From Lithospermum erythrorhizon (lineage: Eukaryota; Streptophyta; Magnoliopsida; Boraginales; Boraginaceae): a stretch of DNA of 64,000 nucleotides. A model generated the notes under the pieces. The model made no database searches. It was not told the origin of the DNA and worked only from the letters and a program-made list of their open reading frames with translations. The stretch is from positions 930,001 to 994,000 of the forward strand of contig JADFUC010000391.1 in assembly GCA_019722365.1 (NCBI GenBank). Direction: 5' to 3'. Position 1 is the first letter of the stretch; each line of letters begins with the position of its first letter. Made by a program: the position numbers and the translations under genes. Positions 24,590 to 37,200 of this stretch are shown here, piece after piece.

Positions 24590-25857
24590 TCAGAATTTTC
24601 TTCGCTTTGCATGTTCTGAAGCAACTTCCAGATCCCCAACAAAGAAGAGGATTTGGTTTAGAACACCTATACATGGTTCCTCTAGATATTCATTTTCATG
24701 ACCAGTTGATTTGCTAGACACTACATTTCTCCTTGAACCCAAATGTTTTTGAATTTCACCTTGGTGGATAAGATAGCAATCATCTCCTTCTGTTATAAGC
24801 TTCAACCCTCTGAAAACATCACATTAATATATGAGGGCATCTAAACAAAGAAGAAAGGATGCCACAACACAGTGCTGATTGGAGACGGTGTATTTTTAGT
24901 GGGATAAGGCTGGTTTGGTTATCTAAACATAGAAGAATGATCTTTCTTTCCAGGTTAGGATTGATGCATTTTACATTGAAAGTTTAAGAAGGACAATGCC
25001 TAAGATACTACTACAAGAAAATTAAGGGTAAAGTGAACTAAGTACAAATTTTACTTACAATCCGATTCGATCACAACGATCTTGGACTACATAAACATCT
25101 TTCCATGACTTGGTTGAGTCAATGGGAGGAGTATAAAATGTTGCACAATCTATTCCCCACCTCTGGACAAATAGGTTAGACCATAAAGCGTCGTCCGAGG
25201 CCAATGTACTCCATTTCCTGCACACTTCACACATCACACGAGACCTAAACTCATAAATGTACTATCTTGGTAAAGCAAAATCAGGATTCAAATGTTAATA
25301 TTACTAATAATTCAAAAGTTCTACCTTAAAAATCAATTGTCAATAAGAGATTGACCCGAGACGCTATAAACCACCTCATATGTATTTGAATTATCATTGT
25401 AGCATAAGGTTGATCAAGTTACATTCAATATCCCTCACATTACAAATCAAACGATCATATCTCCCAAAATCAATCACCAGCCACTACTAGTCCAATCCCA
25501 TTTTTTCAAACATCAACATTAGGTGATCACATATATACAATAAATTTTGAACAAACAAACACAACCGCCATTATTATAAGCAACAAAAAAGATCATATAT
25601 GATAGGTAAAATAAGTCAAATGGAAAGATCACCATAAAAAATACACATATCCCCAACACTCCAACAGAATGAAAAATGATAGAATCCATTAAACAAAAGA
25701 ATGAATCAAAAACTAAAATCATACCATATTTGTAGTAATAGATAATAATCAAGAATATGTGGAAACTGTACTAACCAAGTTGAGCAGATGCAAGATTCTG
25801 AGGATCCAAGAAACAGAAAATTTTGAGACAAAGCTCTGATGGTAACCTCTCCATCAT
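24590..25857 (-). CDS. Small F-box protein (SCF substrate adaptor)
   Basis: Three exons on the minus strand, 25857-25776, 25224-25059 and 24809-24590, join in frame at GT-AG sites to give 155 residues. The start is the first of two adjacent ATGs. The N-terminus is a standard F-box (ERLPSELCLKIFCFLDPQNL, then VCRKWSTLASDDALWSNLF). Such boxes bind SKP1 in SCF ubiquitin ligases. The middle (KSWKDVYVVQDRCDRIGLGL) and the C-terminus (EGDDCYLIHQGEIQKHLGSR, then a basic AKRRKF end) look like a conserved single-domain plant subfamily with no LRR, Kelch or FBA module. The exon 1/2 join uses an acceptor at AAG before TGTGCAGG; the stronger-looking upstream AG would shift the frame. The substrate is unknown. 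Confidence 0.85.
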
Positions 25858-26177
25858 CAAACTTTGTACAACCTCAAAACTTGTACTACTAATGAATCCA
25901 GTGGAAGAAGAAGTAGATTGGATTGCAAGATTATAGTCACTTCTCAGCAACTGCTGACTTTTTCAATTGCATGACGTGGATGCTACTCGCCTAATTTGGA
26001 CTATTAAATTTGGTCAAATAATAAGTGTGTGTAGTTAACTTCCATAAACTGCGAGTGAGGAAGCGTTACATGTCTGAATTTGGGCTTTTTACTTGGTCTG
26101 ACATGTGCCATTCACTTTCCCTTTAGTAGTACCAACTATTTATATTAAAAAATTAGTTCATATCTCATTTTACTGTC
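25858..26177. other. Promoter side of the F-box gene
   Basis: Non-coding. The first 60 bases upstream of the F-box start codon are its probable leader, and no clear TATA box was fixed. Confidence 0.35.
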
Positions 26178-26299
26178 GTTCGTCGTTGGCGTAGAGGCTA
26201 TTTTCCGTCTGGTTAATTATTCAGCCCGTGTGGGGAGGTTGTCGAGATAATGCCAGACAGTCCGTAAATACTTACGTACACGGCGCCAACATAGCCCGG
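26178..26299 (+). mobile_element. Short tRNA-like retroposon (SINE candidate), copy 1
   Basis: This stretch shares blocks with 28376-28494: GGCGTAGAGGCTA, then GTGTGGGGAGGTT and TCGAGAT, and later GGCGCC.A.CAT and GGGTAAC. TGGCGTAGAGG at 26187-26197 fits the Pol III box A consensus TRGYNNARNGG exactly. GGTTGTCGAGAT about 45 bases on is a weak box B. Local GC is much higher than in the flanks. The right limit is uncertain because GC-rich sequence continues to about 26390. No protein is encoded. Confidence 0.5.
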
Positions 26300-28375
26300 G
26301 TAACCCTTGACAGAGCGCGGCCCTTGGTTCAGCAGATTAACTGCTGGCTGGGGATGTGAGCCGCGTCGATCTTAGCCGGCCATGAGGAAATTCAACCTCC
26401 CTATTTATAAGTATAGTCTTTGAGGAAGTTTTATTGAAGGGCAAAATAGTAAATTCTTACCTTTTTAACACTGTTCTGGTGTGCTTTTAGTCCCACTCAT
26501 TTGCAATGCATGTAATGTTGCAAAATTTCCGAGATCGGGACTTGGGTCCTGTCCCGATCATATCACGACCCAAGTCCCGAACCACTCGGTGGTTTTGGTC
26601 TCTGGTAAAGGTTGCCAAATCCTATATGAGTCGATGTCAATAGTTTCGACCGTTTGGCGATATTACTCATGATTTTGAAGATATGAAGCTTAGCATTCTC
26701 TCAAGCCTATTATTATTTTTGATACAAAGGATTATAGCGATTAATTTATTAATTAACGGGAGGTGATTAACTTAGTATCATTGAGACATTCTCGGAAGAC
26801 ATATATTGGGGGGTTAGTATTAGTACATATATTTTATATTGTAGAGAAAACCGACGCATTGTTGGCATCGCGCGAGTTCGAACCTCATTCGCAACAGTTC
26901 TGGTATAGACATTTTTCTTTGAAATTAGTTATAAGAGTCTTTTTCTCTCAATTTGGCCCCCACTATTTTATTTTTTCAACTTTGCCTCATAAGATTTTAA
27001 ATCACAGTTAAAGGTCGGTACAGTGTGAGGGGCCGCGCATTTGCGTGCTTGAAGAATCTAAAATTTATATTGTTTCATGTTATATTTAGCATTAGCAATT
27101 GATGATCTAACATAATGCTCAATCACATAAGGAAGCGAGCAACGTGAATTTTTTGGCGTCGTATGTCGAGATAAAATAAATTCCTCTTTGAAAGTTGTAC
27201 ATCCGTGGGTTAATGGGTCAAGCCGGCTCATTCATGGATTAAATCATGATCAACATTTCCCATAAAGACCGAAAGAATTAGCGTTTGGTTATTATTGGTT
27301 TGAGATGGGGTATTTTATATTTCAATATATATTTTATTAAAAAGTACCCATGTCTCCCACAATTTATTGAGTACCCATGGGGTATTTTATATTTCCACAC
27401 TTCTTTCCGTTAATGTACACTCCTTAAAACCTGAGGTTTTTTACATCTTTGTGGTTGTTTTAAGACATCCATTCTACATTATTCCGGTGTTCTTGAGGTT
27501 AATTTCAATTGATTTATTTGCACGTTTGTTTGTTTCACCATTTTTTGGGGTTTATTACAATGTTATATATATATATTTTCGGATGCATTCAGGTGATGCT
27601 TGTACTAAAGCGATTAGGATGCAGCATTGGCGTTTGCATTCAAATGTTGAGGATGAGGTTGTTTTTAACTCGATTTCTATATAGTTGTGTGATTTGGGGA
27701 GCTATTTGTTGAGTATAATTAGCAGTTTGTGGTTTGAGATTTGTGTTTGTTAATTGTTATAGGTACAAGGATATGGGTTTATCGATTATTGTTAGATTGG
27801 AATATGGAATATTTATGTTATCATAGTGTATATCAACCACAATAGCTAGCTTACTTTATTATTAAAGTGTGTTTATTCTATTCCGAAATGGATAGATTCC
27901 TAATGTTTTCAAGTACTATAAATGTAATAATCGACGACTTTGTTAAGATCGCTTTCACGTGATTGGTATTCAACAATAATATGTTTAACAATTTCAATAT
28001 ATAGATCGAATTGTTGACGTTGCCTTCATGAAATTTGTTGTGGTTTTTAGGTGTACGAAAACATGTTTCGCGGTGATTGTAATAACCAACATTAAATCAA
28101 TGAAAGATGCGATTCTTAGGCACTTGAATATGATTCAAGCTTGAAATTCCTTCAGTGGAGTAGTATTTGTCATTTATGAACTTAATGGTGTTTCTGTACG
28201 GTTTTGTAATTTTTGTCTTCTACTTCTACTATGGTGATAAAATGCAACATTTTTTATTTTTAGGTATTCTTAACTCGTTTGTCAATAATGTCAAAACTTT
28301 TATGGTAAATAATTCTTCTAACTGATCTTGATTTTGGATGGCAATAAAGAATGCAAGTTATAACATGTCTTTTTA
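26300..28375. other. Gene-poor intergenic DNA
   Basis: No supported gene. The interval contains a GC-rich tail of the SINE-like copy, a strong inverted repeat at 26535-26580, and otherwise AT-rich sequence. Open frames at 27367-27712 are isolated and resemble nothing known. Confidence 0.5.
26535..26580. repeat. 14-bp inverted repeat TCGGGACTTGGGTC / GACCCAAGTCCCGA
   Basis: Perfect arms at 26535-26548 and 26567-26580 leave an 18-base loop. The same core (ATCGGGACTTG with CAAGTCCCGAT) forms a hairpin in the LTR-like sequence at 63272-63296, so the two loci probably carry related repeats. Confidence 0.65.
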
Positions 28376-28494
28376 CGTTGATCTCGGCGTAGAGGCTACC
28401 GCCTTGCGGTTAGTCCATCGCTGATGTGGGGAGGTTATTCGAGATGGCACCAGGGGCAGTCGTGGTCGCCATCTGCGGCGCCCAGCATGGCGGG
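28376..28494 (+). mobile_element. Short tRNA-like retroposon (SINE candidate), copy 2
   Basis: The 119-bp insert is flanked by an exact 15-bp direct repeat, TAACATGTCTTTTTA, at 28361-28375 and 28495-28509. This is the size of target duplication made by LINE-machinery retroposition. CGGCGTAGAGG at 28385 is one base from a perfect Pol III box A, and GGTTATTCGAGAT is a box B-like motif about 45 bases downstream. There is no poly(A) or poly(T) tail, which is odd for a SINE. It is homologous to copy 1 at 26178. Confidence 0.6.
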
Positions 28495-28509
28495 TAACAT
28501 GTCTTTTTA

Positions 28510-31098
28510 GTCTATCAATAATGAGCAGACCACTCAAAATACATTATCGGCGATGTGTGAATATGAATCTAAAGGTTTAATAAAAAGGGTGAGAGAGTTG
28601 TATGATATAGCTTAAATATGTAATACTTTTTCCGGATGATTATTTAGATAAAAAGTGTTTTATTAAGAAATTTTGAAAAGTTACATTGGGATTGTAAAAA
28701 GCTACATTAGAATTGTAAAAATGTATATTAAAATTGTAAAAATGTATATTAAAATTATGTGTCCCGAGTATATATAGGTCGTCGGTTCGCCCAAATGTTG
28801 TCCACGATTGGATAAAAGCTTGTAGTAAGAACTGTAAGATGGTATGAGTGTCGCGTCGCGCGGAAAGTTATCATGACTCTCGCTGTTTTGTCTATAAATC
28901 TGCCATCCCATTTAGTATCTTTCTGAGAGGATTTTCAAATTCTTATTCTTTAGTACATTTATTATATTACAGTCACGCCCCGGCACAAATACAATCACAA
29001 CGTCGTCGGAATATACGTGTCGCGTTGAGGTGCTCACGAGCTCGGGACCTGAGGACCCGAAGCAACTAAACACCTATTATCGTCCAACGGATCAAGGAGG
29101 AGCGGCTCTGTCTATTAAAAGCGAATTTCAACGATTAGCAAGATTATAGAGAGTCCAGTAATAGTTGAAAGTCCAGTAATAGAGTCTTGCTAACAATTGT
29201 AGCCCACAATTTGTGGCGAATTGCAATTATCACAATCAACTATTGTGAAAAAATAAAAAAAAATCTAGATAATTATGTATTTTGAAACGGAGAGAGTATT
29301 AATGTGGAACCTTGTAAGCATTTGGTTGTTTCCCCTTAAATTCTTTTTTTGAGCAATTAGATTGAGATATTGTGCTGGAATATACAATATCATGTTTTTT
29401 ACTTGTATTTAACTATTTATTTAATGAATAAATGATTAGTTCCCAAAGGAAGCCATGTTTAAAAGTTAGGATGAACATTCGGTTTATATTTTTTTTTAAA
29501 TCATATGCAAATCGGAATGAAATTTAAACAATTGGACATGACTCACTTGAAAGGAGTATGTCAATTAGGTAGAGTATGACCAAAGACTAGATTAATCAAA
29601 CAAATGACTAACCCACAGATTTAACACATGTGGTGGTTGTTCTAAATGGAATGGAAGCGATTGGATCTTATCCTCTTTAACATGATCATTTGTATACTAA
29701 CTGGAGTGTTGGAGAATTCATACCAAATTGTCACATCGTATAAACTTTTTTACAGCTATTTCCTCATCTCAAACCAGAACAACTCTAAACCTTATAGAAA
29801 ATAAGGTTAAAGATAGACCACCTGAACAAACCAATTGAAGGTACTTTAACTTATCCAAACCGAACGATAAGGTTTCAAGTTAGCTCTATCACAAGAGAAA
29901 AATATGAGACATACTTTTGAGATAGATCCAGACATTGTCGAAAAAAATTGTATTAGAAAGATCAGAAAGCTATTATTTATTAGTGGGGTGATTATTGTTA
30001 TTGGGCCAATTATCTATTTTATTGTTAGTCGAGTTATATTAGGTTTAGGTTTATTGATTACCTATAAATATATGTCACCTCTATTGTAATCACAACAACT
30101 ATTATTTTATCAATAAATTATTTATCTAGAATTTATTATGGTCTGAATCCATGTTCCATTAGTAGCCGAGACGCGTCTGACTTACGTTGATGTAAAATTT
30201 GGCAAATCGCGCAAAGTATAATGCCGGGGAGATTCTGGCGTGAGAGTGTAAGTAGCCGCGTCGCGTCGATAATTAGTATCCTTCCAAATTAATATATACA
30301 ATCTTGAACTACTCTCTCTATTACCAATTGATTTTAGAGTAAAATTCCGTATAGTCTTAACATGAATTTATCAGATACTCACGTCCGATATTACCAGATT
30401 AGCTATGAAACTATTTGGACTAGAAGTCAGAACCTTCTTGTTTCTTGTCTTTTTGTAGGAAAGTCGAATCTTATTTAGGATTCGATACTCCATTATTATA
30501 TACTTTTATCTTTCAAATTAGATGCCTAGATCCATTTGGTGTTTTCATAGAAATAATTTAAGCACATTGCAAGTTGCCAAAATACCAATTTGAGTACACA
30601 CATTGGATATTTTTCTCAAGTCAAAATGGGACAACATCCACAAAATTTCCTAAACTTTTTCCAGATACGATTTAATTCACAAAATCAACTAGATACAAAT
30701 CTAGGAAACTATTCATTTTGGCACTCAAAAATTAATATCCAATATTTGAAAACCATTTTATCTAAACCTCTAAAGTTTATAGTGTCAATGTCACTACCCA
30801 ATATTTTTCCTATATAATGAGACGAAACATTGAGTCTATTCTCCACATCAAACTTTCTTTATTAGTAGCCGAGTAGGAGGCAACACAAGAAATCATTTTG
30901 GAGAAGTAGACATGGTGTGGTATTGATTTGGCTCATTTGCACATATATATTGCTCAACAAAATGTAAATGAGCCGAATCAATATCACTCTTGTATGCTTC
31001 TTTGTTGCGTTCATTTTCCCTCCAAGAAAATCACAAATCTAACAATTTGAGGATTTTGCAAAAATATGAACTTCAAAGAAGGGGAAGCCTGTGAAAGT
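28510..31098. other. Gene-poor intergenic DNA
   Basis: No supported gene. The open frame at 29904-30089 has membrane-like composition but no family resemblance and no promoter. GC-rich islands near 28850, 30170 and 30250 repeat a GTAGCCG.G.CGCGTC phrase and look like scraps of a repeat. Confidence 0.5.
28680..28757. repeat. Minisatellite, unit about 27 bp
   Basis: About three units of the form TACATTAGAATTGTAAAAATG stand in tandem, diverging slightly from one to the next. Non-coding. Confidence 0.65.
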
Positions 31099-32696
31099 TC
31101 ATGGAATGACAGGACAGTCATCGACCGATATCCTTTTGTGGTTGGGTAAGCAACAAGCGCACTCCCATGCACGTTGTTTCCTCACCAATTAACCTGAATT
31201 TCTTTGGATTGCAGGGTAAGAAAGAGTAGGATGGTCATAAATGCAGTTCCTGTGTCAAGACCCCAACACAGGGGACAGTTGTAACGCTACCACCACTTTG
31301 ATCTATACCTAAAAACGACGAAACCTGATAGGAATCCAGGGATTAGCAAACTGGTGTAGTTGAGAGCTGCAGCTGAAGGCATCATTGCTGAAGAACCCAA
31401 CAACACTTGCATATGGAATGTCTTTTGTACCAGCCAAACTATTATTGACGCTCACATGCCACCAATAAAGAACCAGTTCACTTTTCGATAGAAGCCAAGA
31501 TCTCCAAAAAATCTGTGCGGCACAATTAGTCCCCAAATCACAGAGGCGTTGTAAAACATGTGATCCATCGAACATTTCCATGTACTGTTTGGTGGTAGCA
31601 CAGAGGTCTCGCAAAGGTTAGGAATAGTATTCATGAGACACCAAGCTGTGATTGTATATACAGCAACCACTATAAGAGTTCCAAGGACCTGGTCATTCGT
31701 TAATAGTCAAAAGTCCGTAGTCCACAAACAATGAAATCAATTGAGTTTTCAAATACAATGTTGATGGTTAGTCGAAGTGGAGCTATACAATACAAAGTTA
31801 ATGGCGAGTCAAAATGTACACCTAAGCTGCAGATTATAGTTATGAGGAAAAATTGGTTCCTTGTTATATGGCCTTTTAACCTCTTCTCTTTGTTATGTAA
31901 AGCTCTGCAAGTCTGCAACAATGGCGCCTCAAATTACTTAAATTTACTACTGCGTATATACCATACTCAAAAGGGCGAGAATGATACCTGAATAGAGAGA
32001 CCATAACCAAATTGCCCAGCCACCACATTTCTGCTGGTTCAACACTTCAAAAGATATTCCCGAAACATGCCTGCCCAGACAAAACCTAAGACCTGCATCG
32101 AATATCAATAAGAGTTCATTCAAAGAGTAAAAAGAGCATAATTCGAGAAATTTGATTCGGGTAATCAGTACTATCTATGAAGTATGACCATTAGTGAATG
32201 TATAAGATCATACAATCAGTATGAGCATTTCAGCAAAATGAAAAATCTGTAAAGGCAACTCACCTGCTAGTAAGCATAAAAATAAAAGCAGGAACAAAGC
32301 TAAGGGGCCTCTTATAATAAAGCATTTATTCCATTTATAGTAGTATAGCACGCAACATATGAGTAGCAATGTAGCATAAACACTTCCAGCACAAGCATTG
32401 GCAAATATAGTTATCAAAACATGTTCTTTAATATTGAATGGCCCTGGATTCAACAAAAATGCCCAGGGAGTACCATGAAAAAACACAGGCTTTGTGATTA
32501 TTCTAGCCATCAGGTGACCACTCGGCACAACATCGATTGTCACAGCCGTTAAACCAACAGTCAACGTCCGAGCCACCACATTCTGAATGTCATCGCCGGC
32601 ATGACGAAATCATCTGTTTCAGGCACTGTTAAGTCAACTTGATTAATAAGGCAGTCCTCAGTGGCATGGCGCCTATGCCCGGTAACTTCATCTTCA
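31099..32696 (-). pseudogene. Oligopeptide transporter (OPT family) pseudogene
   Basis: The minus strand carries ordered pieces of a plant OPT transporter, a proton-coupled membrane carrier of peptides or metal chelates. Near 32696-32590 is the N-terminal region ending VPETDD and FRMWW. At 32580-32400 is PSGHLMARIITKP, then LNPGPFNIKEHVLITIFANA. At 32110-31990 is QVLGFVWAGMFREYL, then MWWLGNLVMVSLF. At 31910-31820 is NKEKRLKGHITRNQFFL. At 31720-31440 is VAVYTITAW, then [16 protein letters not shown] and [17 protein letters not shown]. The C-terminal half continues to a final CPVIP stop at 31099. Roughly 300-400 central residues are missing, about 25 residues are lost after FRMW with a frameshift, and stops or small indels occur near 32060, 31437 and 31270. 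There is no start codon. Normal members have about 730 residues. It is clearly broken. Confidence 0.85.
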
Positions 32697-34222
32697 AATA
32701 TTTAGTTGAGAATATGTATTGTAATTCATGACAACATATTTGAAAAGTTTCAGAAAATTAGAAGTTTTAGTTTATTCATGGATTGATTAAAATTGTTTTT
32801 GAATTTCGTACAAAATAGTAGCTGGACGGAAAAAGATTTCTTGAACTCTTATCCAAGTATTTCCTCGCCAATCATTTCTACTATTCCTATTATTAATCAT
32901 CTGCAACTATCAAACCACACAACCCAACCAAATGCAACTCAAACTACACCGGTATAAAAACTCGGTTTCGAATTTGTACTTTTCGGATAAAAAAAATTGT
33001 TCTTTTTAATTGATAATTCAAACCTTCTCAAAATGTTTTTTCTTGGTCTGCATTTTTTTGGCAGGAAAACATTGTATCTAATTTAATGAAAAAATACCCT
33101 CATCCCCAATCTTGTTGCCCAAAAAAATATATCAAGAAAGCATGACAGAACAAGCTTAGCATGTGTATCAGTTTCCTGGGATCAACTAAAAGATTACCTT
33201 ACAATAGCTCATCAAAATATCAAATTTTGAATTCAATATATGCCCAACCCAACTAAACAATACAAAGAGAATGAACAAAACTTCATTAGCTAGTAACACA
33301 GAAAGACATCACAAAATCACCCATGCCAGTTACTGGAGTTCTGAAGTGGGACACGATCACAGATCGCCTTTGGGTTATAGTAAAGTACCAAATGCAAGCA
33401 CAAATATAGCCAGAATGGTTTATGAACTCGCCATTACCTTCCCTCTCTCTAACATAATATGCAAAAGACGCATACAATTTTGATCAAACAGAAGTCATGT
33501 GGTGCTGCAACTTATTCTTGAAACTGTTCTATCGGGGAAAAACTTGTTCAATAACAATGAGATAACAAGTTTCAAATGAACTTTCAAGGGCGAATGAGGC
33601 ATGCTAGACACAACAGGTGGAGCGACAGAAACAGAGTTACAGAAAAACCGGCAAGTGCCTTATACGATATATAACCTGACACAACCAAGAGTAACAGCCT
33701 CTCAGCCATAATCATCAAATGCCAAGTTCAGACAATGGTCATGGGAATAGAGATACAGTTAAGATAAAAACATTACACAAGAATGCCTTAAAAAGTACAT
33801 TTATTAATACATAAACAATCTGACATGCTGATATGATAAGTTTGCAAATGGGTAAAGTTCGCCAATGATCCGAATAAAAGATAACATGTTGGTCACTTGG
33901 TCTATTAAGAGACGACAGTAGGGCACACCGAAAAGCTAGAAGTCTAGAATGCATTAAATTTTGACGAACTCTCCCACACGATACTGAACCCACACAATTT
34001 GAGCTGTTCCTATGTCAAGCGCCGGATCGATTATAAATATAATTCGAAAGAATCCATAGCTCTGATATCGTCTCACATACCTCCCAAGTTGAGTGAGCCC
34101 TACAAGTAAGCGTCGTTTTACAATTTAGAGTGTCCTGACCATTATCGCGAGTTTACAAAACCTAATCTATACGAACAACCAAGCGCATGGAGTACAACAT
34201 ATATCACCTGTAATCTCACAAC
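32697..34222. other. 3' flank of the NSR gene and intergenic DNA
   Basis: No coding signal on either strand. Part of 33500-34222 is probably the 3'UTR of the minus-strand RNA-binding protein gene. The short frames here are chance. Confidence 0.45.
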
Positions 34223-37200
34223 TCAACGTTTCCCACGACGCCCACTACCTGACCTTGCACCAGCATAGCGAGCGAATTGCAGCCTTAAGAAGACCGAATC
34301 GCGGTCATGCTCATCGAATTTATAACCTGCAAGATGAAGTTTTGACTACTTTATGCCAGAAAACTAATATCGCTGCCACCATGAATGAGAAGCATCGCAG
34401 GAACAGGTATTGGTTAAAAAACTACCGATTTATAAGATATGCCTGCTCATAATATCACCTCATTCAAATGTTTAACTGCAGATTACTGCACGAAGCACCA
34501 AGGAAAAATACAAAGCACTTGGAAAAGGTTTTACTTGTCCATTGTTCACTCTAGGAAAATTAATCCAACCAATGAGCAACAATTTTAATGGGGTCGGTTC
34601 TGCCATATATTTGTGGTCTACAAATTATTTATATGATAATCAGAAAACTAGAAAAACCGATTGTTTACTTATATATGAAAAATTGAAAATCATGATCTTT
34701 TATTGAAATGTATCTATATATAAGGTTTTTATGGCATTCGAAGATGAAAAATGCATGAGTACCCCCCATCGCAGAAAAACGCATAAGAAATCTCATTCCA
34801 ATGGATCTGCAAAAGCATAAGCAGGATAAAACCCCTAGGAATATGATCCACGAGTATTTACATGTGGCCAAGTATTCACGGGGTTCTCACAAGTTCTATT
34901 GCAAGAAATCACACTGCCTCTGTAGAAAATACCTCCTGGTGAGTCCTCAGAGTCCCAATTTCCCCCCTTCACAGACATCTATATAGTTAATGCCTCTCAA
35001 GGTATTTTGAGGTATGCAATAAATTCAAATGCTTAACCGATGGGACTTGATTTACTCCCATCCATGCTCAAAGAAAGAAATTGTAACCATATAACAATAT
35101 TGTGAAACTGTCCTGGTTAAGGACAGATCACCCTGCATGCTTGTTCTTTGCATGGAAAAACCGCATGTTTTTTGCTGGAGTGATTCATAATCCATGGCAA
35201 AGCTGTCAACAAGGTAATAACTCACAACCATTCAGTCATCACACTCATCTACACGATCACATGCTCTCAACCTTCCTTGTTCCAAGCTGATTGCACTACG
35301 ACCAACCAAAACTTATTCAATGTATAAGCACACAGGAATCGTTAAAACAGCTGACAACAACGAATGGAATAGGATGTTTAAAAATCATGGGACGATTGGG
35401 TCTTGGGTCAGCGTATCATAGCGGCCCAGGCTTTCCATGGATAAATGAAAAAGGAAAAAGGAACATAGGAGGTTTATTTTTCGATGGCTCATTTCACCTG
35501 CTTTTGGAGGAAGGTGAACTAAGAAAATCAAGGTTGAAAAGAGTTGTAGCCTGCAGCACACATAATTTTTTTATGTTTATTTTTATAGATTGAAAGTGTG
35601 AAATCTTTTTGTCGTGGGGGCAAGCTCAACCATACACCAAACTTTGAGTACACAATAGCGTTATTAACTCTCTTTCTGACAATTTTTTTGCTGAATGTCT
35701 CTTCATTTCACTTCTTCCACGACCTAAATCTACAACTCCTAAATCAGCAAAACCCTTAAAGTTGCAAGGAAAATGCTTCAAATCAAAGATCAATCAAATG
35801 ACGAAGCACATCTTAGTTACCATACCTCGACTCTGCCCCCTCCCCACCAAACCAATGTGACTGTATAAGTTTACCAGTTTAGAACCGACATACCTTGTAG
35901 GGCATCCATCGCAGTAGCAGCATGTGCTGGACTTTCGAAATCAACAAAACAGAGTACCAAAGGATCACCTCCAGAATGCATATTCAATGATAATCATGCA
36001 AGTCAATGCAGTTGCATAAGCGGGAGAAAGTAAAAGAATGATAGCTCTTATTATAAAAAATAAAGTGATTACTTACATGTCTAGATTCTTTGGTGACAAG
36101 CCTCACTTCCTTGTAGCCCACAAATGGTCGAAAAATATCTGAAAAGCTAGCTTAAGGATGACAAAAACAGAAGATAATATGACAACACTATGATGAGCTA
36201 CATAAAAAAGGATACGAGACACTTCCCGCCGGGTACAGTTTGCAGGCAAGCCCTCTATGAACAGTGTATTACTAGCATCATGGGGGAGAGAAATCTCTGG
36301 CCGTCCACCTCCAGATGCAATGGGTCGGCTCTTTGCCGGAAAATATTGATCTGAGCCGGCAATACTCATCATACGAGGATCATCCATTGAACGTTCATTA
36401 AGACCACCACTCATGGATCTCACAGGTTCACCCAGACCATAAGAAGGCATTTGCTGCTGCAACATTTATCTCGTACATAAGGCTACAAGACACAAAAAAT
36501 AGCAACAAAAAGAAACTCGAAGAGTGAATACCGAGCTTTGTAAGTAGCGGTCATATGATGCATTGATAGAGTCCGTGTCTCTCATGACAAGTTGAGCACT
36601 GCGATCATCTTCACGACCATAGTAGCCACCCATTTCATGTGCACTCGGCATATCTTCATGGTGAGCATTTATCAGGTGTTAACACACAAAAGCAACAAGA
36701 TTGGCAAATCACAGAGTAGCAACAAATCGATACCCCACAAATTCAGCACTATAAGAAACAAAAAGAAGTACTCCGTATCACCAAATCCCAAATAAAAGAC
36801 ACCCCACTTTCCTCTTTATCTTCGTAAAAATTAATCTTTTCGTCCTTTCCTCCTTAAGCATCACTAACAAATTCATTGTTTTGACTTGCTGTTCACAATA
36901 TACAGTAGCTGAATTTTTCTAAGTATTACCTAAAAAAACATGAAGCATAATTTAAACTTCACACTATTATGAACCTCCAGTTTGGTCAAATATGAACGAG
37001 AATTTCGTAAACAAGGGCATCAAAGATCCAAAGCTTTTTTGCTTATTTATCTTCAACTTTCAATTCTAAGTAGACCCAACAACAAAATAATCCTAAATTT
37101 CTTTTCTTTAGTTTCAAACAAATAAACAAACACCAAATACAGATAAATGAAAGAGATCATCAAAGATCAAACCTTTTTTTGCTTATTTCTCTTCCATATC

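Noticed and set aside
26868..26895. GAGTTCGAACCTC resembling a tRNA T-loop
   Set aside because: No matching acceptor stem, D-arm or anticodon arm could be placed on either strand.
29904..30089. Small hydrophobic frame that could be a membrane peptide
   Set aside because: Only 61 residues, no homology I recognise, and similar frames arise by chance in AT-rich DNA.
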